A stretch of 64,000 nt of DNA, from assembly GCA_963781705.1 (NCBI GenBank), contig CAWAGP010000010.1:992001-1056000 (forward strand), given 5' to 3'. Below are positions 1 through 10,292 of the stretch, in pieces (within the stretch, counting starts at the first letter, position 1; each line of letters begins with the position of its first letter). Source of the DNA: JALYGJ01 sp963781705. Lineage in GTDB: Bacteria; Chloroflexota; Limnocylindria; Limnocylindrales; CSP1-4. The notes below the pieces were generated by a model. It searched no databases, was not told the origin of the DNA, and saw only the letters and a list, made by a program, of their open reading frames with translations. The translations under genes and the position numbers were made by a program.

Positions 1-171
1 ACGCCAGAGGCGTCGTTCGTGGACGACCTCAACGCGGACTCGCTCGACCTCGTCGAACTGATCATGAGCCTCGAGGAGGAGTTCGGCGCGGAGATCTCCG
101 ACGAAGACGCGGAGAAGATTCGCACCGTCCAGGACGCGGTCGACTACGTCGAGGAGCATTCCAACCAGTAA
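1..171 (+). CDS. acpP: Acyl carrier protein, C-terminal part (gene runs off the left edge)
   Basis: The first 56 codons read to a TAA as the end of an acyl carrier protein, the small acidic cytosolic carrier of growing acyl chains in type II fatty-acid synthesis. The phosphopantetheine attachment motif DSL is present, with its serine at residue 14 of the visible part (context LNADSLDLVEL), followed by the usual acidic helix (EEEFGAEI) and the final helix ending in EEHSNQ. The N-terminal helix lies outside the window. It is followed 19 bases later by rnc, the common acpP-rnc-smc-ftsY order, which supports the call. I see no rival family. Confidence 0.93.
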   Translation, partial: TPEASFVDDLNADSLDLVELIMSLEEEFGAEISDEDAEKIRTVQDAVDYVEEHSNQ

Positions 172-190
172 CGGGCCGGCTGGCGGCCCG

Positions 191-913
191 ATGACGACCG
201 CGGCTCAGCTGGCCGACCGTCTCGGGCTCCCTTTCGACGATCTCGCGCTGCTCGCGGAGGCGCTTGCCCACAGCAGCTACATGCACGAGCAGCCCGTTGC
301 CGGGCAGTCCAACCAGCGCCTCGAGTTCCTGGGTGACTCGGTCATCTCGGTAATCGTGTCGGAGGCGCTGTGGCGCCGCCATCCCGACGAAGACGAGGGG
401 TCACTGACCACTCGGCGGGCGGCGATCGTCTCCGCGCGCGGCCTGGCCCGTGTTGCGCAGCGCCTCGAATTGGGCGCCTACGTGCTACTCGGCCAGGGGG
501 CCGATGCCGCCGGGGAGCGAACGCGCAAGTCAGTCCTGGCGGCGACCTTCGAGGCGGTCGTTGGCGCGGTCTACCTGGAGTTCGGGTTCGACCGCGCACG
601 CGACTGGCTCTTGACCGTGGTTGCGCCTGAACTCGAGCAGCGACCCGATCCGGCGGACCTCAAGCCGGCCAAGAGCGTCCTCCAGGAGACCAGCTACGCG
701 CGCACCGGCCGTGCGCCGGTGTACCGGCTGGTGAGCGAAGAAGGCCCGCCGCACGCCCGCCATTACACCGTCGAGGTGCTCGTGGGCGGTCAGCCGATGG
801 GGCGCGGCGAGGGCCGCAACCGGCGCGACGCGGAAACAGGGGCGGCGACCGAGGCGCTCGGCGAGCTCGACCAGCAGCGCGAACAGGGCGAGACCGCGGG
901 CGCCGGCGATTGA
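191..913 (+). CDS. rnc: Ribonuclease III
   Basis: Double-strand-specific endoribonuclease of 240 residues that processes rRNA precursors and structured mRNAs. The signature RLEFLGDSV (residues about 44-52) holds the first acidic metal ligands. The double-stranded RNA-binding domain fills the C-terminal third, from about residue 157 (LKPAKSVLQE) with the late helix RRDAETGAATEAL. Length is normal for the family. The start is ATG shortly after acpP; no strong Shine-Dalgarno is visible. The stop overlaps the TTG start of smc by 4 bases (TTGA), so translation is probably coupled. The order acpP-rnc-smc-ftsY is typical. Confidence 0.96.
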   Translation: MTTAAQLADRLGLPFDDLALLAEALAHSSYMHEQPVAGQSNQRLEFLGDSVISVIVSEALWRRHPDEDEGSLTTRRAAIVSARGLARVAQRLELGAYVLLGQGADAAGERTRKSVLAATFEAVVGAVYLEFGFDRARDWLLTVVAPELEQRPDPADLKPAKSVLQETSYARTGRAPVYRLVSEEGPPHARHYTVEVLVGGQPMGRGEGRNRRDAETGAATEALGELDQQREQGETAGAGD

Positions 914-3900
914 GCGATCGGGACACTGCGCCGATCGCGGCACGCGGCCGGCTGACGGCGTTGCGCCTGGTCGGCTTCAAGTCTTTCGCCGATCGCACCG
1001 TGGTCGAATTCGGGCCGGGCATCAGCGCGGTCATCGGGCCTAACGGCAGCGGCAAGAGCAACCTTGCCGACGCGCTGCGCTGGACGCTCGGCGAGCAGGG
1101 CCGATTGCTGCGCACGCGGCGCGCCGAGGACGTCATTTTTGCCGGCTCGTCGGCGCGACGGGCGATCGGCATGGCCGACGTGACGCTGGTGATCGACAAC
1201 TCCGATCGGCTGCTGCCGCTCGACTACGGCGAGGTCGAACTCGGGCGGCGCCTGTATCGATCGGGCGAGAACGAGTACCTGCTCAATCGGCAGCGCGTGC
1301 GTCTGCGCGACCTCGTCGAGCTACTCGACGCCGGCAACCTGGCCGACAACGCCTTCCTGTTCATCGGTCAGGGCATGGTCGACCAGGCGCTGGCACTGCG
1401 CCCCGAGGAACGCCGGCCGCTATTCGAGGAGGTGGCCGGGGTGCGTCGCCACGAGCGCCGGCGCCGGCAGGCTGAAGCCGAACTGGCTGAAGCCGAGGCA
1501 AACCTCGAACGACTGCGCGACCTGCTCGCCGAGCTGCGACCGCAGGCGCGCCGCCTGGCGGCCCAGGCGGAACAGCTCGCGGCGCGCCAGTCGGCCGGTG
1601 CCGAGCTGGCGGAGGCCGTGCTGGCCGCCGCACGCGCACGCTGGCTGGCCACCGCCGCGACGGCCCGCCAGGAACAGGACCAGCTCGAGCATGCGCGCGC
1701 GGCGGCCGATGCTGCGCTGAACGAGTTGCGCACGGCAGAGGCCGAGGCGGCCGCGGTGTCCGCGGCGATCGGCCGCCAGGCAGAGGTCGAGCGCGCGAAG
1801 CGTAACGCGCTCGACGAGGAGCGTGCCCGGCTGGCCGAGCTTCGCGTCTCCGCTGCGCGCTTTGACTCCGAGGGAGCCTCTCTTGCCCGGGAACGGGCAC
1901 GGACGCAGGCTGAACGCGGCGCTGCGGACCAGCGCGCCGGCGCTGCGCGGCGGGTGCTCAGTGGGGCGCGTCCGCCAAGTAACAGCACAGTGGCCGTCGA
2001 ACTCGAACAGGTCGAGCACCGCCTGGCCGAAACGGCCACGGAACTCTCGGTTGTGGTCAATGACCAGGCGGCGCTGCGTCAGTTGGCCGCGCTTAGCGCG
2101 GAAGCTCGCGCCCGGCGTGTGCGCGTGGACGAGTTGACGGCCAGTCTTGCTGAGCACCGTTCGCGGCTCGCGACGCTGGAGCGCGATGCCACCCGTGCTG
2201 CCGAGCAGAATCAACAGGCAGTGGCCGCGCTCGACGAGGCGGCGCGCGTCATCGAAGAGCTGGAGGCAGGCGCCGGCACGGAGCGTCGGCGGCTCGACTC
2301 CGCCAACGCGGCCGCGCAGCTCGCTCGTCTCAAGGCGGCGGAGGCCGATATGCAGCTGGCGGGCGCCCGCGCGGAACTGTCCGGGCTCGAGGCAGAGGTG
2401 CACGCCGGCCAGGACGACGGGCTGGTGCGTGCGGCGCGCGCCCGCGGTGCGCAGTTGCTTGCAGAGGGGCTCGAGGTCGAGCCCGGCCTGGTGGCTGCCG
2501 TGGGCGCGCTGCTCGGCAGCTGGGCGGCCGCGTACGTCGTGGATGCAGCCGCGGCGATTGCGCTTGCCGGCCGTCGCGGCAACCTTGTGCTTGATGACGC
2601 CGGCCGCCGCCCGGGGAGCTCGGCGGCGGCGCAGGCGCAGGCCCGCTCGATCTTCGACGCGGCCGGCGAATTGGGCGGCGGTGCACTGGCCGACGCAATC
2701 AGGCGCGACCCGGGCGGGGTCGTCACCCGTCTCGCGCAGCAGGCCGTCTGGGTACCCTCGTTGGAAGCCGCGCTGAGCCTGCGCACGACCCTTGGTGCGG
2801 GCTGGCGAGCAGTCACTGTGAACGGCGAGGTCGTCGGCGACGAGGGGTTGGTTAGCCTCGCCAGCGGCGAGAGCCAGCTCGAGCGGCGGCGTCTGCGCGA
2901 CGCAGCGGCAGCCCGGCTGACAGAGCTTGAGGGCGACAACGCAGGAGCGCGCGCCGAAGCTGGCAAGCGCGAGTCCGCTGCGGCAGAAGCGCGCGAAGCG
3001 CTCCGCGCGCTCGAGGAGACACGAGGCGCTGCTCGCCGGCAGGTGCGACTCGCCGAGGACGCCGAGCGAAGTGCCCAGGGTCGGCACGAGCAGGCGCAGC
3101 GCGAGCTGACATGGCTGCGCTCGCGCGTCGAGGCCATCACCGATGAACTCGGTATGGCCGAAGAGTCGCTTAGCCATGCCGAAGGCGAGTTGGCCGAACT
3201 TCAACAGGCTCGACCGGCACCTTCGCCGGAGGCACAGCTGGCAGCCGCCCAAGCGCTCCGTGCCGGCCTTGAGGCTCGCCGCGATGAGTTGCGCCGCGCA
3301 CATGCTGAAGAACAGGCCGCGTATGGGCGGTGGGAAGACGCGCGTCGACGGGCAGATGTCGGCCTTGCTCTGGACGAGGCGCGCCTGGCGGAACTGACCG
3401 CCGAGGAGCGGCGGCTGCTCGAGCTGGAAACACAGCTTGGTGCGCGGCGCGAGCAGCTTGCTACGCAACTCGCGCAGCACGAGATGATCGAGCAGGAGCT
3501 GGCGCGCGAGCTGCACGCGGTGCTCGGCGCGAGTGCCGGCGAACGCGAACGTCTGGCCGGGGCGGATCGCCAGGCGAGCGCGGCGCGCGATCGGCTGCGA
3601 GTGGCCGAGCAGACCAGCCGGCGCCTGGAGCTGGCGGCGATCGAGCACCGCCTCCAGTTGGAACAGCAGCGCGAGCAGCTGCTCGTCGAACTGGCCGGCA
3701 TCGGCGCAGACGGCCAGCGCGCGTTGTTCGAGGCGGCGACGGCCGGCAGCGACATCCGCGACGACCTGAGCGCAGAGCAGATGGAGGAGATGCTCAGCCG
3801 GCTGACGGAGGCCTGGCTGGCCGCCAATGACACCGTGGTGGCGCCCACATCAGGCCGCCTGGCGACCTTGCGCCGGCGCTTTCACGATCTCGGTGCGGGC

Positions 3901-4509
3901 AACCCGTATGCACTCGAGGAGTCCGCGGAGGTGAACTCGCGCCTCGAGACACTCGACGCGCAGCGGGACGACCTGGAGACGGCCATCCGCTCGACACGCG
4001 AGCTGATCGCTTCCCTGAGCGAACTCATCACCGAGCAGTTCCGCAGCACCTTCGCGGCACTCGAAGGCGCGTTCGCCCGCCGTTTCCATGAACTCTTCGG
4101 CGGCGGCGAAGCGCAGCTCAGCCTGACCGATCCGCAGGACCTGTCGGCCACCGGCGTGGAGATTCATGCTCGCCCACCGGGCAAGAAGCGCCAGCCGCTG
4201 TCGATGCTCTCGGGCGGCGAGCGGGCGCTCACGGCGGTCAGTCTGCTGCTGGCCATGCTCGAAGTGCGACCCGTCCCGTTCTGCGTGCTTGACGAGGTTG
4301 ACGCAGCGCTCGATGAGGCCAATATCGGCCGCTTCTCGCGCGCGCTGCGCGGCCTGTCCGAGCACACCCAGTTCATCGTCATCACGCACAACCGCGGCAC
4401 GATCGAGGGCGCCGACGCGCTATACGGCGTGACGCTCGGCGAGGACGCCGTCAGCCGCATCGTGTCACTGCGCCTGCCGGAACCCGCTGTCGAGGAAGCG
4501 CTGGCTTGA
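910..4509 (+). CDS. smc: Chromosome segregation/condensation protein SMC
   Basis: A 1199-residue SMC ATPase that compacts and helps separate daughter chromosomes with ScpA/ScpB, which are not in this window. Walker A GPNGSGKSN lies at about residue 43. Long Ala/Glu/Arg-rich coiled coils flank a hinge at about residues 515-655. The ABC signature LSGGERALTAVSLLL is near 1099 and Walker B FCVLDEVDAALDEAN near 1122, so both half-ATPase heads are intact. The frame is uninterrupted for 3.6 kb, which contrasts with damaged genes further on. The TTG start overlaps the rnc stop (TTGA), and the stop overlaps ftsY in the same way. Confidence 0.97.
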   Translation: MSDRDTAPIAARGRLTALRLVGFKSFADRTVVEFGPGISAVIGPNGSGKSNLADALRWTLGEQGRLLRTRRAEDVIFAGSSARRAIGMADVTLVIDNSDRLLPLDYGEVELGRRLYRSGENEYLLNRQRVRLRDLVELLDAGNLADNAFLFIGQGMVDQALALRPEERRPLFEEVAGVRRHERRRRQAEAELAEAEANLERLRDLLAELRPQARRLAAQAEQLAARQSAGAELAEAVLAAARARWLATAATARQEQDQLEHARAAADAALNELRTAEAEAAAVSAAIGRQAEVERAKRNALDEERARLAELRVSAARFDSEGASLARERARTQAERGAADQRAGAARRVLSGARPPSNSTVAVELEQVEHRLAETATELSVVVNDQAALRQLAALSAEARARRVRVDELTASLAEHRSRLATLERDATRAAEQNQQAVAALDEAARVIEELEAGAGTERRRLDSANAAAQLARLKAAEADMQLAGARAELSGLEAEVHAGQDDGLVRAARARGAQLLAEGLEVEPGLVAAVGALLGSWAAAYVVDAAAAIALAGRRGNLVLDDAGRRPGSSAAAQAQARSIFDAAGELGGGALADAIRRDPGGVVTRLAQQAVWVPSLEAALSLRTTLGAGWRAVTVNGEVVGDEGLVSLASGESQLERRRLRDAAAARLTELEGDNAGARAEAGKRESAAAEAREALRALEETRGAARRQVRLAEDAERSAQGRHEQAQRELTWLRSRVEAITDELGMAEESLSHAEGELAELQQARPAPSPEAQLAAAQALRAGLEARRDELRRAHAEEQAAYGRWEDARRRADVGLALDEARLAELTAEERRLLELETQLGARREQLATQLAQHEMIEQELARELHAVLGASAGERERLAGADRQASAARDRLRVAEQTSRRLELAAIEHRLQLEQQREQLLVELAGIGADGQRALFEAATAGSDIRDDLSAEQMEEMLSRLTEAWLAANDTVVAPTSGRLATLRRRFHDLGAGNPYALEESAEVNSRLETLDAQRDDLETAIRSTRELIASLSELITEQFRSTFAALEGAFARRFHELFGGGEAQLSLTDPQDLSATGVEIHARPPGKKRQPLSMLSGGERALTAVSLLLAMLEVRPVPFCVLDEVDAALDEANIGRFSRALRGLSEHTQFIVITHNRGTIEGADALYGVTLGEDAVSRIVSLRLPEPAVEEALA

Positions 4510-5390
4510 CCTACGAGCAGGGTGTCGCGCGCACCCGGCAGGGGATGATCGGGCGCCTGCGCTCGCTACTGGCCGGTTCCGCCGATGACGAGGCATGGGA
4601 GGGCGTCGAGGAGACGCTCATCGCCGCGGACCTGGGCGCCGCCCTGGCCGCCGCTGTCGTGGGCCGCGCCCGCGCTCGCCGCGACCTGGCCGATCCCGCC
4701 TCGGCAGTCGAGGTCGAACTGCGCGAGTTGTTCGCGCCCCGCGACCCGGTCCCGTGGCCGCGCGTGCCGGCACCCGGCGTACCAGCCGTCGTGCTCGTTG
4801 TCGGCGTCAACGGCACCGGCAAGACGACCACGGTGGCGAAGCTCGGCCATCGTTTCGCGCAGCGCGGCGCGCACGTGCTGCTGGCGGCCGGCGACACTTT
4901 TCGCGCAGCTGCCATCGAGCAGCTCGAAACCTGGGCGCGCCGCGCGAACCTGCCGCTGGTCGCCCATCACGCCGGGGCCGACGCGTCGGCCGTGGTGTAC
5001 GACGCGCTCGACGCGGCGGCGGCGCGCGGCAGTGACGTCGTCGTGGTCGACACCGCCGGCCGGCTGCACACCAAGACGAACCTGATGGACGAGCTGGCCA
5101 AGATCAGGCGCACGATCACCAAACGGCTGCCGGATGCGCAGCCGGAGGTCGTCTTCGTGCTCGACGCCACGACCGGCCAGAACGGCCTCGCCCAGGCGCG
5201 TGCCTTCCACGAGACGGCGCCGCTGACAGGCATCGTGCTGACCAAGCTCGACACGACGTCGCGCGGCGGCATTGCCTTCGCCATCGAGGACGCGCTCAAG
5301 GTGCCGGTGCTGTTCGTGGGCGTCGGCGAAGGCCTCGACGACCTGCTCGACTTCGACCCCAACGCCTTCGTGGCGGCGCTGTTCGCCTAG
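4506..5390 (+). CDS. ftsY: Signal recognition particle receptor FtsY
   Basis: SRP receptor GTPase of 294 residues that docks ribosome-SRP complexes at the membrane and pairs with Ffh. A short four-helix N domain comes first, with no long acidic A region. The P-loop GVNGTGKT follows at 100-107, then DTFRAAAIEQL, the DTAGR motif (VVVDTAGRLHTK) and the guanine motif TKLD. The C-terminus carries the FtsY-typical GVGEGLDDLLDFDP. The TTG start overlaps the smc stop by 4 bases. The TAG stop shares its CTAG palindrome with the TAG stop of the convergent MFS gene. Its partner ffh lies one gene away. Confidence 0.96.
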   Translation: MTYEQGVARTRQGMIGRLRSLLAGSADDEAWEGVEETLIAADLGAALAAAVVGRARARRDLADPASAVEVELRELFAPRDPVPWPRVPAPGVPAVVLVVGVNGTGKTTTVAKLGHRFAQRGAHVLLAAGDTFRAAAIEQLETWARRANLPLVAHHAGADASAVVYDALDAAAARGSDVVVVDTAGRLHTKTNLMDELAKIRRTITKRLPDAQPEVVFVLDATTGQNGLAQARAFHETAPLTGIVLTKLDTTSRGGIAFAIEDALKVPVLFVGVGEGLDDLLDFDPNAFVAALFA

Positions 5391-6680
5391 CGCGCCTCCT
5401 CCACGTTGCGCAAGCGCGCGACCGGCGACAGCCACAGCAGTACCGCGGCCAGCAGCGCGCCCAGGGGCGTCAGGAAGACCGTCGCGCGAAGGCCGATGAC
5501 CAGCGCCAGCGCACCGCCGGCGAGCGTGAAGACGAGCTGGGCGAGGTGGATGGCGACGCTGAACGTGGCGTTGACGCGACCCAATTCGCGGTCGTCGATG
5601 ACCGTCTGGCGGAGCGACACCTCGGCGATGTCGAAGACGGTGATGGAGCTGTCGCCGACCAGCTGTTGGGTGATCAGGAAACCGGCCGCGAGCGATCGGC
5701 GCGCCGGACGGCGCGAGCGGGATGAACAGGTTGCCGATGGCGGCCAACAGCAGCGATGCGACCATCGTCCGACCGAGGCCGAAGCGGCGCGTCACGCGCC
5801 CGGCCACCAGTGCTCCGACAAGTGAACCGATGCCGCCCATGGCGGCGATGATGCCGATCGCCGCCGGGCCCAGCCCCAGGTCGTTGAGCGCGAACAGGTA
5901 CCAGGTGGCACCGAAGACGCCCCACAACCCGGCCATGGCCATGCTGGCGATCGTGTTGGCGCGCACGATCGGATGGCCGGCCACCAGGCGCAGGCCGATT
6001 GCGATCTCGTGCAGGACGGGCTGGCGTTCGTGCTTGGGTGGGGGCGCCGGCTCGCGCGCGCGGATCGAGCCCAGCAGCACGGCCGAGATGAGGTAGGTGA
6101 CGGCGTCAATGGCAATGGTCAGCGGGCCGCCGATGAGCTGGACGAGGAAGCCGGCCGAGCCGAAGGACAGGAATTCCGACACCGAGCTCGACGCCGACAA
6201 CGCCCCGTTCGCACGCAGCAGGTCGCGCCGGGGAACGATGGTCGGCAGGTAGGCCCGGTCGGCCGCGTCGAAGAAAGTGGTCAGCATCGCCGCCAGCAGC
6301 GAGACGATGAGCAGCTGCGGCAGCGACAGCCAGCCGCCGATGGCCGCCAGGGGGATGGTAGCCAGCAGGAGGGCCCGCCCGAGATCGGCCCAGATCATCA
6401 CCGGACGGCGACGCAGGCGATCAACCCAGGCGCCGGCGACAAGGCCCACGACGAGGATGGCGACGAGGTCTGTGCTGCGCACGAGGGCGACGTCGAAGGC
6501 GTTCGCCGACAGCACCAGGATGGCCACGAACGGCAGCGCCATGCGCGTGAGCAGGCTGCCGAAGATCGAGATCGTGGCCGCGGTCCAGACACGTGCGAAG
6601 GCGCCGTTGCGCCACAGCGAGCGCCGGGGCGCGGCTTCGGGCGGCGGCAGGTGTGGGTCGGTCAGCGGCTCGGCGGCCAT
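5387..6680 (-). CDS. MFS transporter, frame-disrupted
   Basis: Major facilitator superfamily permease of about 430 residues when one shift is allowed. The N-terminal part (from MAAEPLTDPHLP) shows repeated hydrophobic helices and the loop RLRRRPVMIWAD, a loop-2/3 type motif after TM2. The reading frame breaks once between about 5695 and 5715. Beyond this a +1 shift gives AAGFLITQQLVGDSSITVFD and a typical C-terminal end reaching TAG at 5389. The resemblance is to the MFS_3/enterobactin-exporter-like group, but the substrate is unknown. I place the start at ATG 6680 because a TACCCT hexamer lies 6 nt upstream; a GTG at 6752 is possible but would run into the ffh promoter. The break may be a sequencing indel. 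Confidence 0.75.
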
Positions 6681-6686
6681 CCGCGG

Positions 6687-6692
6687 AGGGTA
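6687..6692 (-). promoter_or_regulatory. -10 element TACCCT of the MFS gene (putative leaderless)
   Basis: On the minus strand TACCCT is followed by exactly 6 nt and then the ATG at 6680. This matches the TANNNT plus short gap seen before other first genes in the window. No convincing -35 is visible. Confidence 0.4.
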
Positions 6693-6739
6693 GGGCAGGG
6701 CCGACCTCCAGCGCGGACGCTCTGGCACGCCAGACGGAC

Positions 6740-6745
6740 TAGACT
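6740..6745 (+). promoter_or_regulatory. -10 element TAGACT of ffh
   Basis: TAGACT lies 9 nt before the GTG start of ffh, which would place the transcription start at or just before the start codon. The -35 region is weak. Confidence 0.5.
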
Positions 6746-6754
6746 CGGCCACCC

Positions 6755-8087
6755 GTGTTCGACGATCTCTCCGACCGACTCCGCCATGCGCTCAGCCAGC
6801 TGACCGGCCGCGGCCGTGTCAGCGAAGCTGACGTCGATGCGGCCATGCGCGAGGTGCGCCTGGCGCTGCTCGAGGCGGACGTCAACTTCCGTGTCGTCAA
6901 GGACTTCGTGGCGCGCGTCCGCGCTCGGGCGGTCGGCACGGAAGTCCTCGAGAGCCTGAATGCCGGCCAGCAGGTGATCAAGATCGTGAACGACGAGTTG
7001 ACGGCAATCCTGAGCGCCGGCGACAGCTCGTTCCGTCTGACCGGCTCACCATCGTCCGTGCTGCTCGTCGGCCTGCAGGGCTCGGGCAAGACGACGACCG
7101 CGGCCAAGCTGGCGCGCGAAGTCGTGCACCAGGGCCGCCAGCCGCTGCTCGTCGCGGCCGACCCGTATCGGCCGGCAGCGGCCGACCAATTGCAGGCGCT
7201 CGGCCGCCAGATCGACGTACCGGTGCACCGCGCGCCGGCGGGCACGAGCGTTCCGGATATCGCGGCCGGCGCGCTCGTCGCGGCCCGCCAGACCGGGCCG
7301 CGACGTGCTCATCTTCGACACCGCCGGGCGAACCTCGATCGACCAGCCGCTGCTCGACGAAATCCGCGACCTGTCGGCCCAGGTCAAGCCGTCGGAGACG
7401 CTGCTGGTGGTCGACGCCATGGTCGGCCAGGAGTCGGTCGCCGTCGCCCAGGCGTTCGCCGACGCCGCGGCGCTGACCGGCCTGGTGCTGACCAAGATCG
7501 ACGGCGACGCGCGCGGCGGCGCGGCCCTGTCGATCAGCGCCGTGACCGGGCTGCCGGTCAAGTTCCTGGGCACCGGTGAGCGGACCGACGCGCTGGAGCC
7601 GTTCCACCCCGACCGCCTGGCCGGGCGCATCCTGGGCATGGGCGACATGCTGACGCTGATCGAACGGGCGCAGGCCAACGTGGACCAGGAACAGGCCGAG
7701 GACCTGGCGCGCAAACTGCAGCGCAACGCATTCACGCTCGAGGATTTCCTGGGCCAGATGCAGCAGCTCAAGCGCATGGGACCCATTGGCGGCCTGCTCG
7801 AGTTGATCCCGGGCATGGGCGGCGCGGCGCGCGAAGCGCAACAGGCCGTCGACCGTGGCGACCTGCGCCGCGTCGAGGCCATCATCCAGTCGATGACCCC
7901 ACACGAGCGGCGCAACCCCAACGTGCTGACAGCCAGTCGTCGGCGGCGCATTGCGCGCGGCTCCGGCACCACTCAGCAGGACGTCAATCGGCTGATCAAG
8001 CAGTTCGGCGAGATGCAGCGGATGATGCGTCAACTCGGCGGCGCCGGCGGCCGGCGTGGACTTCTGCCCTTCGGCCCACGGCGATAG
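6755..8087 (+). CDS. ffh: Signal recognition particle protein Ffh, frame-disrupted
   Basis: SRP GTPase that binds signal peptides and 4.5S RNA. The first segment (FDDLSDRLRHAL, then P-loop LQGSGKTTTAAK and DPYRPAAADQL) runs in one frame to about 7290. The rest (LIFDTAGRTSIDQ, TKIDGDARGG, then the M domain with LEDFLGQMQQLKRMG, and IPGM) continues one base later to 8087. Removing one G from a GGG near 7294 would restore RQTGRDVLIFDTAGR. Ffh should be essential, so a consensus insertion error is the simplest explanation. The GTG start gives the family-typical N-terminus, and a TAGACT hexamer lies 9 nt upstream. Total length would be about 443 residues, normal for Ffh. Confidence 0.9.
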
Positions 8088-8127
8088 AGCCATAGGGCCG
8101 CGGCGGGCCGGGCAGGAAGATGCGACC

Positions 8128-9986
8128 ATGAGCGGTCCCATGAGCGATCCTGCAGACAGCGGCCAGACTCCAGCCGAGGAAGTCACGAATTCGCGCGTCC
8201 GGCCGGCCGGCTTCCCGTCGGTCGACGGTACGCCAGTTGTGCCGCACGACTCCGTCGACGATGTGTTCTCGCCTACGCCCGGGCCTGCGCCAACGCCCGC
8301 CCGGCCGCATAACGCGCGCCGGGACCGTGCGCTGGCTCATAGCGCTCGTGGCCACCATAGCGGTTGTCGGCGTCGTCGCCGGCGTCGGCTACCTCGCCGT
8401 CCAGCGCACCGGCTCCCCGTCACCCGTGGCGCACTACGCGCCGGCCGACGCGAGCGCCTACCTCGAACTGCGGCTGGACTTCCCGGGCGACCAGCACGAC
8501 CAGCTGGTCTCGTTCATGAGCCACTTTCCCGGCTTCGCCGACCCGTCGAGCTTCCAGCAGAAGATCGACGACACGCTTAACCAGGCGCTGACCAGTTCGG
8601 GCAGCGGGCTCAACTGGACGACCGACGTCGAGCCCTGGTTCGGGGGCACAGTCGCGCTCTTCGGCAATCCAGGCGCCGGTTCGACCGTTACAGGCAGCAT
8701 GACCGCCGTGTTCAGCGTCAAGGATTCGACGGCCCTCGACACAACCGTGAGGGCCCACCAGGACGCGGGCTGGACCGGCCAGCCGTATGGCGCCGACCAG
8801 ATGATCTGGACCGCACCCGGCGGCACGACTGTGCTGGCGACGACTGGTGACGCGCTGATCGTTGCGGACAACGCGGCCGATGTCGAGCGCGCGCTGGACG
8901 TCAATGCTGGCAAGCAGCCCAGCCTGGCCGATGACGACTTCTTCCTGCACCAACTGGCGGCGTTGCACGCCGACCGGCTGGCGACCTTCTACTTCGACAC
9001 GAGCAGGGCGACCCAGTCGGTCACGGATCAGCTGGGTTCGCTGGTACCGGGCATGACCTCGGTCAGCGGCCTGCTGACTGCGCCGATCAAGCTCGTCGGC
9101 GAGTTACGCGCGGAGGGCAACCATCTCGCCCTGAACGTGCGCTCCAGTTGGCCCTCGAGCCCCGGCTCGGTGCCGATGCCGTCCAACCGTCACACCGCGC
9201 TGGCCGAGCGGATGCCGCCCGACACGCTCGTCTATGTCGAGCAGCGCGATGTCGGCCAGAGCATCAAGTACGTCCTCACGCAGCTACTTACGGCAGCGCC
9301 GCTGCCCAGCGGGGGCAGCGCCAGCGGGATGAGCCTGCAGGCGATCGGTGAGCTGCTCGGCACTGACCCGCAGAGCTTCCTCGATTTCGTCCAGGACGTC
9401 GGCGTCTCCGTTTCGGACACCAACGGCGCGCTTGGCGTCGGCCTGGTGGCCACCGTTGACGACGAGACGGTCGCACGTTCGCGCGTGGAGCGGTTGGTCG
9501 GTGCCGTCCGCTCGTTTGCCGCGTTCGGCGGTGCTGGCATCACTGTCGAGGACCAGGCTCACGGGAACGCCACGATCACCCTTATCCATGTGTCGGGCGC
9601 GGTTCTCGGGGGAGCAGGGATGGCCGGCATGCCTGTCGCCGGCGTGCCCGACGTGACCATCGGCGTCAGCGTCGCCGACGGCGAGCTGTTCATCGGCAGC
9701 GGTGACTTCGTCGCCAACGCGCTCGACCGCGGTGCGGCCGAATTCGCTCGCCGCGCAGGCGGGCTACAAGGCGGCCACCGCAGCCGCGCCAAGCGACACG
9801 GCGGGCTTCGTCTACGTCGATCTCAACGGCGCTCGGGGCGACCTCGAATCGCTGATCCCGGCCGCCGGGCGCCAGTCGTACGATCAGAACGTCCAGCCCT
9901 TCGTGGCGCCGTTCAGCCACCTGTTCGAGTACAACATCAGCGACGGCGACGTGACCGAAGTCCACGTCTTGCTGTCGGTCGAGTAA
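8128..9986 (+). CDS. Membrane-anchored DUF3352-like protein, frame-disrupted
   Basis: A protein of about 618 residues with a Pro/Asp-rich cytosolic N-terminus (from MSGPMSDPADSG), one transmembrane helix (WLIALVATIAVVGVVAGVG) and a large extracytoplasmic part rich in Ser/Thr. Motifs such as HYAPADASAYLELRLD and ERMPPDTLVYVEQRDV fit the DUF3352 family. The function is unknown. Two +1 shifts are needed: one at 8280-8340, before the membrane helix, and one near 9740, where dropping an A from GAATTCG yields ADSLAAQAGYKAAT. The C-terminus ends in VLLSVE at 9986. It sits between ffh and rpsP. Signal-anchor topology is inferred from the single hydrophobic segment. Confidence 0.7.
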
Positions 9987-10024
9987 CCTTTCAGCATCGT
10001 CCCCAGGGAGGCATTTCAGAAACA

Positions 10025-10285
10025 GTGGCAGTCCGCATCCGTTTGAGCCGCGTCGGCGCAACCAAGCAGCCCAGCTATCGCTTCGTCGTATCCGATAGCC
10101 GCAACGCCCGCGATGGGCGATCGCTCGACACTCTCGGGCACTACAACCCGCGCGCCGACCCGATCGAGGTCAACGTCGACGAGCAGAAGGCGCGTGATTG
10201 GCTGAGCCGCGGCGCGCAGCCCTCGGACACCGTCGCCCGACTCTTCCGGCGAGTGGGCGTACTGCCCGCTGAGCCGACCAAGTAG
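10025..10285 (+). CDS. rpsP: 30S ribosomal protein S16
   Basis: An 86-residue S16 protein of the small ribosomal subunit. It opens AVRIRLSRVGATKQPSYR, contains SLDTLGHYNPRADP and ends with VLPAEPTK. The GTG start gives the family's usual AVRIRL beginning. A GGAGG sequence lies 13 nt upstream, which is rather far for a Shine-Dalgarno. khpA, rimM and trmD follow closely, the classical S16 operon. Confidence 0.96.
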   Translation: MAVRIRLSRVGATKQPSYRFVVSDSRNARDGRSLDTLGHYNPRADPIEVNVDEQKARDWLSRGAQPSDTVARLFRRVGVLPAEPTK

Positions 10286-10292
10286 GCGCGCG

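Noticed and set aside
1420..3648. A 742-codon open frame antisense to smc
   Set aside because: Shadow of the coiled-coil region. No domain signals and no promoter or ribosome binding site.
4566..6752. A 728-codon minus-strand frame spanning ftsY and the MFS gene
   Set aside because: Only its first half (from 6680 to about 5700) looks like protein, an MFS permease. The rest is antisense to ftsY and appears only because of the frame break.
8237..10285. A single 682-codon frame running from the DUF3352 gene into rpsP
   Set aside because: It joins the middle of the membrane protein to out-of-frame sequence and then S16. A +1 shift near 9740 and a separate rpsP starting at 10025 explain it better.
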